From assembly GCA_023424865.1 (NCBI GenBank), contig JAFADM010000546.1, forward strand, positions 1 through 20,707: a stretch of 20,707 nt of DNA, given 5' to 3'. The notes under the pieces were generated by a model that saw only the letters and a program-made list of their open reading frames with translations, ran no database searches and had not been told where the DNA came from. Origin of the DNA: Bacillota bacterium. Lineage in GTDB: Bacteria; Bacillota_A; Clostridia; DSM-8532. A program made the position numbers and the translations under genes. Positions 13,986 through 20,707 of the stretch are shown in pieces. Each line of letters starts with the position of its first letter. Position 1 is the first letter of the stretch.

Positions 13986-15392
13986 ATGAACAAATTTAAA
14001 TTGGAAGATGTTAAGCAAAAACTCAGAAACAACTGTGATGTACGATACAGGGACATTCGCTGTGATGGTGAGAACGTACATCTTATTTATATTGACAATC
14101 TTTGTAATCCAAGGGAAATCAGTTCCTATATTATTGAGCCGCTTTTACTGAGAATGAAGCGGACAGATGATCTGGATACCATTATGCACAGCCTGGTGGA
14201 GAGCAGCAATGCCGCTGAGCTTCTGGATCTGGAGGAATGTATTAAGTACGTTTTATCCGGCTATGTAGCGGTCTTGTTTCCTCATTTGAAAAAAGCCTTT
14301 TACTGTAATGTTAAGGGTTACAAAAAGCGAAGCATTGAAATACCACAAACTGAAACCGTTATTAAGGGACCCCGCGAAGGCTTTACGGAGGATTTGCAGG
14401 ATAATCTTTCGGGCATACGCCGAAGGATTAAATCGGACAAGCTTAAGGTAGAATATTTTGAACTGGGAAGATCCTCACGCACCGGCACCGTTATGATGTA
14501 TATTGACGGTATAGCGCCTGAGCGGATTGTCAATTATATACGCAACAAGCTGCAGTTAATAGACAAGGATTATGTCATTTACCTCAACTATATTGAAGAC
14601 AGCCTTAAAAGCAGGTTTACACCCTTTGATACCATCGGTTTTACGGAAAAGCCGGATGTGGCGGCTGCAAAGCTTATTGACGGCAGAATCATTATCATCA
14701 TGGATAATAACTCCTTTGTTATGACGGCTCCGTATTTTTTTATTGAGAATTTTCAAACATCCGACGATTATACGTTGAACCCCTATATGGCCAATATGGG
14801 CCGTTTGCTGCGATGGATTGCGTTTGGCATGTCCGTGCTTATCCCGGGCATTTATTTGGCCCTTATCACTTACCATTACAAGCTTGTACCATCCATTTTC
14901 CTATACCGAATGGCTATCTTCAGAGCAGGTGTGCCGGTGCCGACAGTGGTGGAGCTGCTTTACATGACTGTGTTTTTTCAGATAATACGGGAAGCAGGAG
15001 TACGCCTTCCACAGCCAATTGGTCCCACACTCAGCATTGTAGGCGCGCTGATACTCGGAGAAGCGGCTGTAACCTCGGGACTTGCCTCTCAGGTAACGGT
15101 GGTTATTGTTGCTATTTCTTCCATAGCCTCCTATCTTGTTCCCAACTTGCATGCGCCTATTTTTGTCTGGGAAATATTCATTATCATTATGGCGTCACTA
15201 ACTGGGCTTCCCGGCTTCTATACCGGATTTGTGCTTTTTGTGGCTCATCTGTCCGGGCTGACAACCTGTGGCTATCCCTATCTCTTTCCTCTGGGAACCT
15301 TAAAGAAATTTAAATTTAAGGATACTATCCTCAGAGGAAACTTAATGGAGGTATCCAGACACAGGATGCCTGAGGACGAAAACAATGATTAG
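13986..15392 (+). CDS. gerAA: Spore germinant receptor A subunit (GerAA/GerKA-like)
   Basis: This 468-residue GerA/SpoVAF-family protein is the A subunit of a nutrient germinant receptor in the spore inner membrane. The soluble N-terminal half (about 1-270) has the hallmark KGPREGFTEDLQDNLSGIRRR (about 121-141). The membrane half (about 271-435) has several transmembrane helices and the conserved RLPQPIGPTLSIVGALILGEAAV stretch. Starts are possible at GTG 13977, ATG 13980 and ATG 13986. I prefer 13986 because GGTGAT, part of the extended Shine-Dalgarno, ends four bases before it; the call is not firm. Its 3' end overlaps the C subunit gene by eight bases, so the two are translationally coupled. 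Confidence 0.93.
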   Translation: MNKFKLEDVKQKLRNNCDVRYRDIRCDGENVHLIYIDNLCNPREISSYIIEPLLLRMKRTDDLDTIMHSLVESSNAAELLDLEECIKYVLSGYVAVLFPHLKKAFYCNVKGYKKRSIEIPQTETVIKGPREGFTEDLQDNLSGIRRRIKSDKLKVEYFELGRSSRTGTVMMYIDGIAPERIVNYIRNKLQLIDKDYVIYLNYIEDSLKSRFTPFDTIGFTEKPDVAAAKLIDGRIIIIMDNNSFVMTAPYFFIENFQTSDDYTLNPYMANMGRLLRWIAFGMSVLIPGIYLALITYHYKLVPSIFLYRMAIFRAGVPVPTVVELLYMTVFFQIIREAGVRLPQPIGPTLSIVGALILGEAAVTSGLASQVTVVIVAISSIASYLVPNLHAPIFVWEIFIIIMASLTGLPGFYTGFVLFVAHLSGLTTCGYPYLFPLGTLKKFKFKDTILRGNLMEVSRHRMPEDENND

Positions 15393-16941
15393 GAGGGTGA
15401 GGTGTATAGTCTGTATTCTGGTCTGTACACTTCTTTTGGGAGGCTGCTACAATTACCGTGATATGAACCGCCTGCTTTTTTCAACTCTTGCCATTTTTCA
15501 CCGTGATCAGGACGGAAAAATTGTTGTCTTTGGCGAGTTCTTTAAGGCCTATCGCGGGGAAGGTGAAAAGGCCGGTATGGAAAAGCGAATTGTTCTTCAG
15601 GGCAAGGGAGAGACCATTTTTGAGGCTATCTCCTGGATACGCCTGTCCACAAGCTTTCCTATGGATTATGCCGAAAATAAAGCCCTTGTACTTTCCATGG
15701 ATCTTATTAAAAGCGGAGTGGAGGAAGTTCTGGACTCCACAGATCGGGATCAAAAGCCATCCTGGCGGCAATACCTGTTTGCTTTTGAAGGAAAGCCGGA
15801 GGAGCTTATGAACCTAAAAATGGAGGATGAGCAATTCAACGGGCTGTTTCTTAATAACATGATGGTTGCACAGGAGAAGAATTTAAGCACCACTGAGCTG
15901 CAATTTTATGAAATGCTTGATAATTTGGACATGGGAAGTCAGATAAACGTCATCCCGATACTTAAGGTAGAAACCCACAATGCGAAGCAGGAGAATTCCG
16001 GCGGCACTGGGGACGGGGAAAAGAAGGGCGACTCCCAGACGGAGATAGAAGACCCTGAAGGGCAGCAGGATACAAGCCAAAGCAAAGGCAGCGCGGATGA
16101 CTCCGGCGGAAGCAAAACCGAAAAGGAAGAAAGCAGCGGCAGCACTAAAGATACTCCCCAGGAAAAAACTGGTGAGGGTAAAGACGGACAGGAACAAGCC
16201 GGAGGCAAAAGCGGTGAGCAGGACAACAAGCAAAGCGGCAGTGAAAGCGGAGCCCAGGACAGCAAGCAAAGCGGCAGTGAAAGCGGAGCCCAAGACAGCA
16301 AGCAAAGCGGCAGTGAAAGCGGAGCCCAGGGCAGCAAGCAAAGCGGCAGTGAAAGCAGCTCTCAGAGCGGAAGCAAAAGCTCAGGGAGCGGTTCTGAAAG
16401 CACTATAAACCAGTTGATTATGCCTCATCTTTTGCTGGATGGGGCCGTCGTTCTGGTGGGGAATAATCTGGCTGCAAGCATATCTAAGCCCCAGCTTGAG
16501 GCTTACAATTTCTTTAAAGACAATGTGGGTGAGGGCATAGTAATAACCAACAACCCTGAATATGACGGCAAGCAGGCCAGTTTTTCTGTCTTGTCCAGCA
16601 AGCCTAAACCGACTATAAAATATGAAAACGGAAGGATTAAGCTAAATTACAGAATTAAAATAAAATTAGTCCTTATGGAGGCTGAACAAGGGATTACCCT
16701 CTCCGATCACGGTATTGAAGAAAAGCTGATGAAGAATGCGAAAACATCAATCGAAAAGCGTATGATGGATTTTTACAACGAGATGAAGGAAAAGAAGATC
16801 GATATTCTGGATATAAAAAGACTCTTGTATATCAAATACCCCGCGCTTGTTGTTGATGATCCTCTGAGCATTACGGACCTCACGGTGGAAACAGCCATAA
16901 CATTGGATGATGAGGGTAAAATAAGGGATGCCCGGTATTGA
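15385..16941 (+). CDS. gerAC: Spore germinant receptor C subunit (GerAC/GerKC-like lipoprotein) with large disordered insert
   Basis: This 518-residue lipoprotein is the C subunit of the receptor. A short signal peptide ends in the lipobox LGGC with Cys21 as the lipidation site, followed by the family's YNYRDMNRL start. The N-terminal domain (about 22-198) and C-terminal domain (about 342-518: INQLIMPHLLLDGAVVLVGN through TVETAITLDDEGKIR) are recognisably GerAC. Between them lies an insert of about 140 residues (199-341) of Ser, Gly, Gln, Lys, Glu and Asp, containing four 12-residue repeats (281-328). Normal GerAC proteins are about 370-400 residues long, so the insert accounts for the excess. 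The ATG overlaps the end of the A subunit gene, with GAGGA upstream. Confidence 0.92.
   Translation: MIRRVRCIVCILVCTLLLGGCYNYRDMNRLLFSTLAIFHRDQDGKIVVFGEFFKAYRGEGEKAGMEKRIVLQGKGETIFEAISWIRLSTSFPMDYAENKALVLSMDLIKSGVEEVLDSTDRDQKPSWRQYLFAFEGKPEELMNLKMEDEQFNGLFLNNMMVAQEKNLSTTELQFYEMLDNLDMGSQINVIPILKVETHNAKQENSGGTGDGEKKGDSQTEIEDPEGQQDTSQSKGSADDSGGSKTEKEESSGSTKDTPQEKTGEGKDGQEQAGGKSGEQDNKQSGSESGAQDSKQSGSESGAQDSKQSGSESGAQGSKQSGSESSSQSGSKSSGSGSESTINQLIMPHLLLDGAVVLVGNNLAASISKPQLEAYNFFKDNVGEGIVITNNPEYDGKQASFSVLSSKPKPTIKYENGRIKLNYRIKIKLVLMEAEQGITLSDHGIEEKLMKNAKTSIEKRMMDFYNEMKEKKIDILDIKRLLYIKYPALVVDDPLSITDLTVETAITLDDEGKIRDARY
16225..16368. repeat. Four 36-bp tandem repeats inside the germination C gene
   Basis: Units start at 16225, 16261, 16297 and 16333. 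The first three are nearly identical, differing at about one to three positions each; the fourth diverges in its last 12 bases. Each encodes a 12-residue unit of the form SKQSGSESGAQD, in frame. Because 36 is divisible by three and the composition lacks stops, long spurious reading frames appear in other frames too. Confidence 0.95.
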
Positions 16942-16971
16942 GCATTCATAAAGGAGCCTCTACGAACGGAT

Positions 16972-17000
16972 TTGCTCCTGCCGGCTCAATGAGTTAAAAT
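16972..17000 (+). promoter_or_regulatory. Candidate promoter of the helicase gene
   Basis: TTGCTC (16972-16977) and TAAAAT (16995-17000) are separated by 17 bases. The -10 matches five of six positions and the -35 three of six. It starts 31 bases after the germination C stop. No proper terminator separates them; AGGAGC/GCTCCT (16952-16957, 16974-16979) is a weak stem without a T-tract. Confidence 0.4.
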
Positions 17001-17088
17001 AATTCTGAGGTTTTTAAACAGCGGCCACTAGCGGCAGAAAGGGCTGTAATTAAAATCTGGGATTATTAACTGGGAAGGAATCCTAAAA

Positions 17089-19233
17089 GTGGATGTTCTT
17101 AGATATATAAAAAGCAGGTATGGCATGTCTCTGAATAAGCAGCAAAGGGAGGCTGCCCTTCATGGCGAAGGCCCTGCCCTGGTGCTGGCCGGTCCCGGTT
17201 CGGGAAAAACCACTGTTCTGATGGTTCGAACGGCTTACCTCATCTTTGAGCTGGGAATTAAGCCGGGTCAAATACTTGCCCTTACCTTCAACAAGGCCGC
17301 CCAGATGGAGATGGACACGCGTTTTCAAAGGCTGTTCGGGGACCAATTATCGGAACCGGTGCGTTTTTCAACACTTCACAGCTTCTGCTACGGCGTGGTG
17401 CGTCAATATGAAAGGCGGCAGGGAAAAAAGCTGCGGCTAATTGAGGGTGGCAGCTCACTGGAGCCCGGTGAACAGGCAAATGGGGACTTAAGCAAATATG
17501 CTCTTGTTCGGCGTATTTACGGTGAGATTAACGGTGTTTCACCTCAGGAAGAGGAAATGGAAAACGCGTTGAATGAGATTAGCCGATTGAAAAACAAGCG
17601 ATTGTCCGAAGAGGAAATAAAGGACTTCAGAACCAAGAATTTTCCCCTTGTTTTCAAAGCCTATGAAGGCGTCAAAAAACAGAACCTGTTAATGGATTTC
17701 GACGATATGCTCATTTACGCGGATGCTATTTTTAGAAAATGCCCGGATCTGCTTCAACGCAGCCGCGAAAGCTTTCGCTTTTTTCAGGTGGACGAGGGAC
17801 AGGATTTGTCTCAGATTCAGTTTGATATTCTGAGGCGCCTTGTTCCTGACCAAAAGGGCAATCTTTTTATTGTTGCCGATGATGACCAAAGTATTTATGG
17901 CTTTAGAGGAGCTGAGCCCCGGCACATACTAAAGCTGGGGGAAAGCTATGCTTCTCTAAAATTCTATAAGCTGGAGCAGAATTACCGTTCTATAAAGGAA
18001 GTGGTAGACCTTTCCAGCCAGTTTATAAAGACCAATGAGGCACGCTATGAAAAAAGCCATTTTACGGAGAATCCCTCCGGCATGCCTCCACAAACGGTTA
18101 AAAGCCCGGATATGGAGCAGCAGTATACCTTTATAAGGGACAGGCTGAAAGCCGGTGACACCTCTGATAAGAGCTTCACTGCCGCTATTCTTTACCGCAA
18201 TAATTTGTCGGCGGTATCTCTGTCCGATTTTCTGGACAGAAACCGCATTCCCTTTACCATAAGGCAAGGCAAATCCGGATTTTTTTCACATTGGCTGGTG
18301 AGGGATATGACGGCTTATTTGAGCTTTCTGGCAAATCCGTACGACGGGGAGGCGTTTTCCCGCTTTTTCAGTAAGCTTAACAGATATATAAGCCGGGCGA
18401 TGGTGGAATTTGCACTGATGAGTCGGGAACCTGAACCGTTTATAAAAAGAATGCTGGCCTGTCCGGAATTAAACAACGAACAGAGAAAGCGCATCAAGCT
18501 TCTTTCCGGCGAGTTTAAAAGACTGTCCGGTTCATCGCCCCTCCATGCTCTTGAATATCTGGAAGACCAGTTTAAGTATTTCGGATCCATTCAATCCTTT
18601 GCTGAGAGTACGGGACAATCCATGGATTATTTATATAAGCTTTTTGATACGGTAAAAACAATAGCCTCACCCTGTAGAAGCTTCCTGGAGATGCTGGAGC
18701 GTTTGTCCTCTCTGCCGGCACTCCTTGAAAAGCCGGTGGGAGGCCCCGAGAGGGAAGGCTTCCAGCTTACGCTGTCCACTCTTCATGCCAGTAAGGGCCT
18801 GGAATACGACAAGGTGTTTATGATTGATCTTTTCAAGGAAGAAATTCCGGGAGAATCGGTAATTACCAAGGCTTACAGGGAAAAGGACACCTCGGAGCTG
18901 GAAGAAGAAAGACGGCTGTTTTATGTGGGTATGACAAGAGCCAGAAAGGAGCTCTACCTTCTTAGTCCTGACAGCCGGTGCGGCAGAGCTCTGCCCAGAA
19001 CCCTTTTCTTAAACGAGCTGGCTTCAATTAATGCAAAACTAAGCGGTAACGGAAGCCCCCAGGCAGAGGAAGGGGTAACCGTCATACATAAAAAATACGG
19101 GAGGGGCGTAATTGTTGCCGCAGCTGAAGCACCATCGGGAAATGTTACTCTGGAAGTGGATTTCAGCGGACGGGTCAGGCGCCTTGATTTGGGCATTTGC
19201 ATGGAACAGGGCATTCTGGTCATTGAGGATTAG
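17089..19233 (+). CDS. UvrD/PcrA-like superfamily 1 DNA helicase
   Basis: This is a 714-residue ATP-dependent 3'-5' DNA helicase candidate. Motifs in order: Q-motif (LNKQQREA, 15-22); Walker A AGPGSGKT (34-41); motif Ia ALTFNKAAQMEMDTRF; motif II VDEGQD (234-239); motif III VADDDQSIYGFRGA (about 262-275); motif IV QNYRS; motif V STLHASKGLEYDKVF; motif VI LFYVGMTRARKELYL (about 610-624). A C-terminal segment with VIHKKYGRGVIV resembles the Tudor-like end of PcrA. Length is close to PcrA (about 740), but motif II has Gly where PcrA has Phe (VDEFQD) and the sequence is divergent, so this may be a second UvrD-like helicase rather than the housekeeping PcrA. The GTG start follows AAGGAA by eight bases; an ATG at 17125 is an alternative. 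Confidence 0.92.
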   Translation: MDVLRYIKSRYGMSLNKQQREAALHGEGPALVLAGPGSGKTTVLMVRTAYLIFELGIKPGQILALTFNKAAQMEMDTRFQRLFGDQLSEPVRFSTLHSFCYGVVRQYERRQGKKLRLIEGGSSLEPGEQANGDLSKYALVRRIYGEINGVSPQEEEMENALNEISRLKNKRLSEEEIKDFRTKNFPLVFKAYEGVKKQNLLMDFDDMLIYADAIFRKCPDLLQRSRESFRFFQVDEGQDLSQIQFDILRRLVPDQKGNLFIVADDDQSIYGFRGAEPRHILKLGESYASLKFYKLEQNYRSIKEVVDLSSQFIKTNEARYEKSHFTENPSGMPPQTVKSPDMEQQYTFIRDRLKAGDTSDKSFTAAILYRNNLSAVSLSDFLDRNRIPFTIRQGKSGFFSHWLVRDMTAYLSFLANPYDGEAFSRFFSKLNRYISRAMVEFALMSREPEPFIKRMLACPELNNEQRKRIKLLSGEFKRLSGSSPLHALEYLEDQFKYFGSIQSFAESTGQSMDYLYKLFDTVKTIASPCRSFLEMLERLSSLPALLEKPVGGPEREGFQLTLSTLHASKGLEYDKVFMIDLFKEEIPGESVITKAYREKDTSELEEERRLFYVGMTRARKELYLLSPDSRCGRALPRTLFLNELASINAKLSGNGSPQAEEGVTVIHKKYGRGVIVAAAEAPSGNVTLEVDFSGRVRRLDLGICMEQGILVIED

Positions 19234-20368
19234 AGGAAAAATAAAGTGTCAGCTGCTGGGAAAGGCTTCGTATAAAGCTTTCACCGGCTGCCAAAGACGT
19301 ATCCCGGGTTAATGCACAAAGAATGTAGGGCTGTTTGGCATAAACAATGCCCGCATCGTTATATATGCCAAGGCTTGAATTGGTTCCTGTTTTATGAGCT
19401 ACAGGGATTTTCTTTGATACCCGCTTGACTCCCACCGGAATGCGGGTATTATAGATATTCTCAGTAAGGCCCTGATATAAAAGGGCCATGTATTCATCCT
19501 CCTCGCGGTAACGATAAATATTATACAGAATAAGACCGGTGTCTGCCGGGGTAATCCGGGCACAGCGCTTGGCGGTTCCGTATTTTGAAAGATTGTTTTG
19601 GCGGCTGTAGCCCTGGGCACCGGACATTTCACCGTATATCCGGCTGTTTTCGATGCCTAACCGCATCAGCACTTCATTGGATTTTTCATTGCCGATAAGT
19701 CTTAATGAAGCATTGGAATAATTATTATCGCTTTTTGCCAGCATGGTCCGAATCATGGCAGGCAGCTTAAAAGTACGTCCCGTAACCTTATCAAAGTACT
19801 TTATGTCTCCGTCAAGCTCGCCATGACGCATCATATCACAAAGTATGTAGCCCTGAAACAGCTTTATCACTGAGGCGCTGTTAAAAAAGCCTTCAGTCGC
19901 GCCATCCTCCGGATCCCTCCAGGTAAGATTTTCGTTTACTCCAGTGTGAAAGCCCTTTTCCAGATCCATAACAAAAACTCCGTAGTCAGATTTAATGCCG
20001 GATTCCCTCTCTGCTTTTTTTATGATTTTGATAATGTCGGAACTAAATTGAATATACTCCGGATCCTGAGGATTCGTGTCCGGAAGGGCCGTGTCAAGGG
20101 CAAATACCGGAGGTGAGGTCACTTCTGTGGGTTGGGGAACAGAATCCTTTGGGGGGTCAGCCGGATGAAAGCTGTCCGGAGTCGTAATTTGGGAAGAGAG
20201 GGGACGGGGGGAAGCAGAGGGCGGCGGCAAAGGCCTTTCTTCAAAATAGGCTGTCATAACAGGCGGCAGCGTTTCAGAACGAGGTGAGGTTTTCACCGAA
20301 CTGCCTGTTATCATAAATGGTATTAAAAGGATAATAAGGAGAGTCATGCCCTTTTGTCTGCCGTTCAT
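19220..20368 (-). CDS. Exported serine hydrolase of the beta-lactamase / penicillin-binding fold
   Basis: This 382-residue protein has an N-terminal signal or anchor segment (about 8-22, MTLLIILLIPFMITGSS) and a proline-, serine- and threonine-rich linker (about 28-95). Its catalytic domain has the three active-site motifs: SVIK (S166 nucleophile, K169), SDN (213-215) and KTG (326-328). The SDN form points to the class A beta-lactamase / DD-peptidase side of the family, but I cannot place the deacylating glutamate, so a cell-wall role or unknown substrate is as likely as antibiotic hydrolysis. The domain would act outside the cytoplasmic membrane. Its 3' end overlaps the helicase 3' end by 14 bases. 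The ATG at 20347 (Met8) is an alternative start; the ribosome site is weak. Confidence 0.87.
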   Translation of the reverse strand: MNGRQKGMTLLIILLIPFMITGSSVKTSPRSETLPPVMTAYFEERPLPPPSASPRPLSSQITTPDSFHPADPPKDSVPQPTEVTSPPVFALDTALPDTNPQDPEYIQFSSDIIKIIKKAERESGIKSDYGVFVMDLEKGFHTGVNENLTWRDPEDGATEGFFNSASVIKLFQGYILCDMMRHGELDGDIKYFDKVTGRTFKLPAMIRTMLAKSDNNYSNASLRLIGNEKSNEVLMRLGIENSRIYGEMSGAQGYSRQNNLSKYGTAKRCARITPADTGLILYNIYRYREEDEYMALLYQGLTENIYNTRIPVGVKRVSKKIPVAHKTGTNSSLGIYNDAGIVYAKQPYILCALTRDTSLAAGESFIRSLSQQLTLYFSSNPQ

Positions 20369-20590
20369 TGGCCGCCTTGCATTAACTTGCTTTAGTTATC
20401 TGATAAAGCGTATTCGGCGAAGAGCAAAAGTATTAAGAAAAATTGCCGAAATGCATATGAAAAACTAAGAAAACATGAGATAATAAATGAAATAGTATGA
20501 AAGCGCGAGATAATTTTGCTTTTACCGGGTAGTAGTTGATGGAATGATTCAAATGGTCACACGAACGCTATATGCAATCAGGTGAATATG

Positions 20591-20599
20591 TGATACAAT
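20591..20599 (+). promoter_or_regulatory. Extended -10 promoter element before the last gene
   Basis: TGATACAAT is an extended -10 (TG, one base, then TACAAT matching five of six). No clear -35 was found 16-18 bases upstream. Confidence 0.4.
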
Positions 20600-20631
20600 T
20601 TTAACAAATAAACGACAAGCGCTTTGTTAAA
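20600..20631 (+). promoter_or_regulatory. Inverted repeat directly before the ribosome site of the last gene
   Basis: TTTAACAAA (20600-20608) is perfectly repeated inverted as TTTGTTAAA (20623-20631), with a 14-base loop. The smaller palindrome AAGCGCTT (20617-20624) overlaps it. Position between the -10 and AAAGGAGGTG suits a repressor operator or a weak leader hairpin. Confidence 0.45.
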
Positions 20632-20648
20632 GGAAAGGAGGTGTACTC

Positions 20649-20707
20649 ATGAAACGAAAAACCTTTTACCCGGGTACGAAGGTTCCCGCTCAGGAAAACA
20701 GCAGTCT
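20649..20707 (+). CDS. Start of a small protein gene (3' truncated)
   Basis: Only 19 full codons are visible, beginning MKRKTFYPGTKVPAQENSS. A near-perfect Shine-Dalgarno (AAAGGAGGTG) lies just upstream and there is an extended -10 before that, so the start is convincing. The FxPGxKVP opening vaguely recalls small YjzC-like proteins of Firmicutes, but too little is present to assign a family. Confidence 0.65.
   Translation, partial: MKRKTFYPGTKVPAQENSS

Noticed and set aside
15883..16341. Long antisense frame encoding a hydrophobic Ala/Leu/Ser-rich repeat protein, and similar frames at 15939-16337 (minus) and 16097-16408 (plus)
   Set aside because: They arise because the 36-bp repeats of the germination C gene lack stops in several frames; no ribosome sites, and the sense frame is a recognisable GerAC protein.
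16225..16368. 36-bp direct repeats considered as a CRISPR array
   Set aside because: Repeats abut without spacers, are in frame within a coding sequence, and no cas gene is nearby.
16952..16979. Terminator for the germination A-C operon
   Set aside because: The stem AGGAGC/GCTCCT is only 6 bp with a 16-base loop and has no T-tract.
19220..20368. Naming the serine hydrolase a class A beta-lactamase resistance gene
   Set aside because: SxxK, SDN and KTG are present but the deacylating glutamate motif could not be placed, and the long Pro-rich linker is unlike typical secreted lactamases.

Overview
The window looks like chromosome of an endospore-forming, low-to-middle GC Firmicute, most likely a member of the Clostridia. 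The evidence is a complete set of spore nutrient-germinant receptor subunits (A, B and C), strong AGGAGG-type ribosome binding sites throughout, factor-independent terminators, and the divergent B versus A-C receptor layout known from clostridial gerK loci. No rRNA, tRNA, CRISPR array, phage gene or insertion sequence was seen.

Layout. (1) 1-5107 holds regulators and small enzymes: the 3' end of an OhrR-like MarR regulator; a leftward operon of an AraC-type regulator with two predicted GyrI-like effector modules followed by a short-chain dehydrogenase; a rightward GNAT acetyltransferase plus nitroreductase pair; and a cupin-AraC regulator closed by a strong terminator. (2) 5273-11717 is a sugar-oxidation locus built as two divergent arms. 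The leftward arm is a ThuA-like protein then a Gfo/Idh/MocA oxidoreductase. The rightward arm is a PAS protein resembling a decayed histidine kinase, a sugar phosphate isomerase/epimerase-type TIM barrel, and two tandem Gfo/Idh/MocA oxidoreductases, closed by a strong terminator at 11688-11717. (3) 11838-12311 is a YbaK-type aminoacyl-tRNA deacylase. (4) 12349-16941 is a germinant receptor locus: the B subunit runs leftward, the A and C subunits rightward. The C subunit carries a disordered insert of about 140 residues with four 36-bp tandem repeats, and the B subunit has a hydrophilic tail of about 67 residues. (5) 17089-20368 is a UvrD/PcrA-like helicase whose 3' end overlaps that of a convergent exported serine hydrolase. 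(6) A new small gene starts at 20649 and runs off the window.

How the genes may work together. In the sugar locus, several NAD(P)-dependent Gfo/Idh/MocA enzymes beside a metal-dependent TIM-barrel isomerase/epimerase and a ThuA protein resemble pathways that oxidise a glycoside at C3, then epimerise or cleave the 3-keto intermediate and reduce it again. Known examples of the enzyme types are E. coli YcjS/YcjR/YcjQ, the C-glycoside-cleaving Dgp enzymes, and rhizobial ThuA/ThuB. No transporter, kinase or glycosidase is present, so the substrate cannot be read from the window. The cupin-AraC gene next door is the obvious candidate regulator. The PAS protein sits behind a structured leader and is probably a sensor without kinase activity.

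The most unusual items are the repeat-bearing GerC insert, the PAS/pseudokinase protein with its structured leader, and the keto-sugar locus itself.
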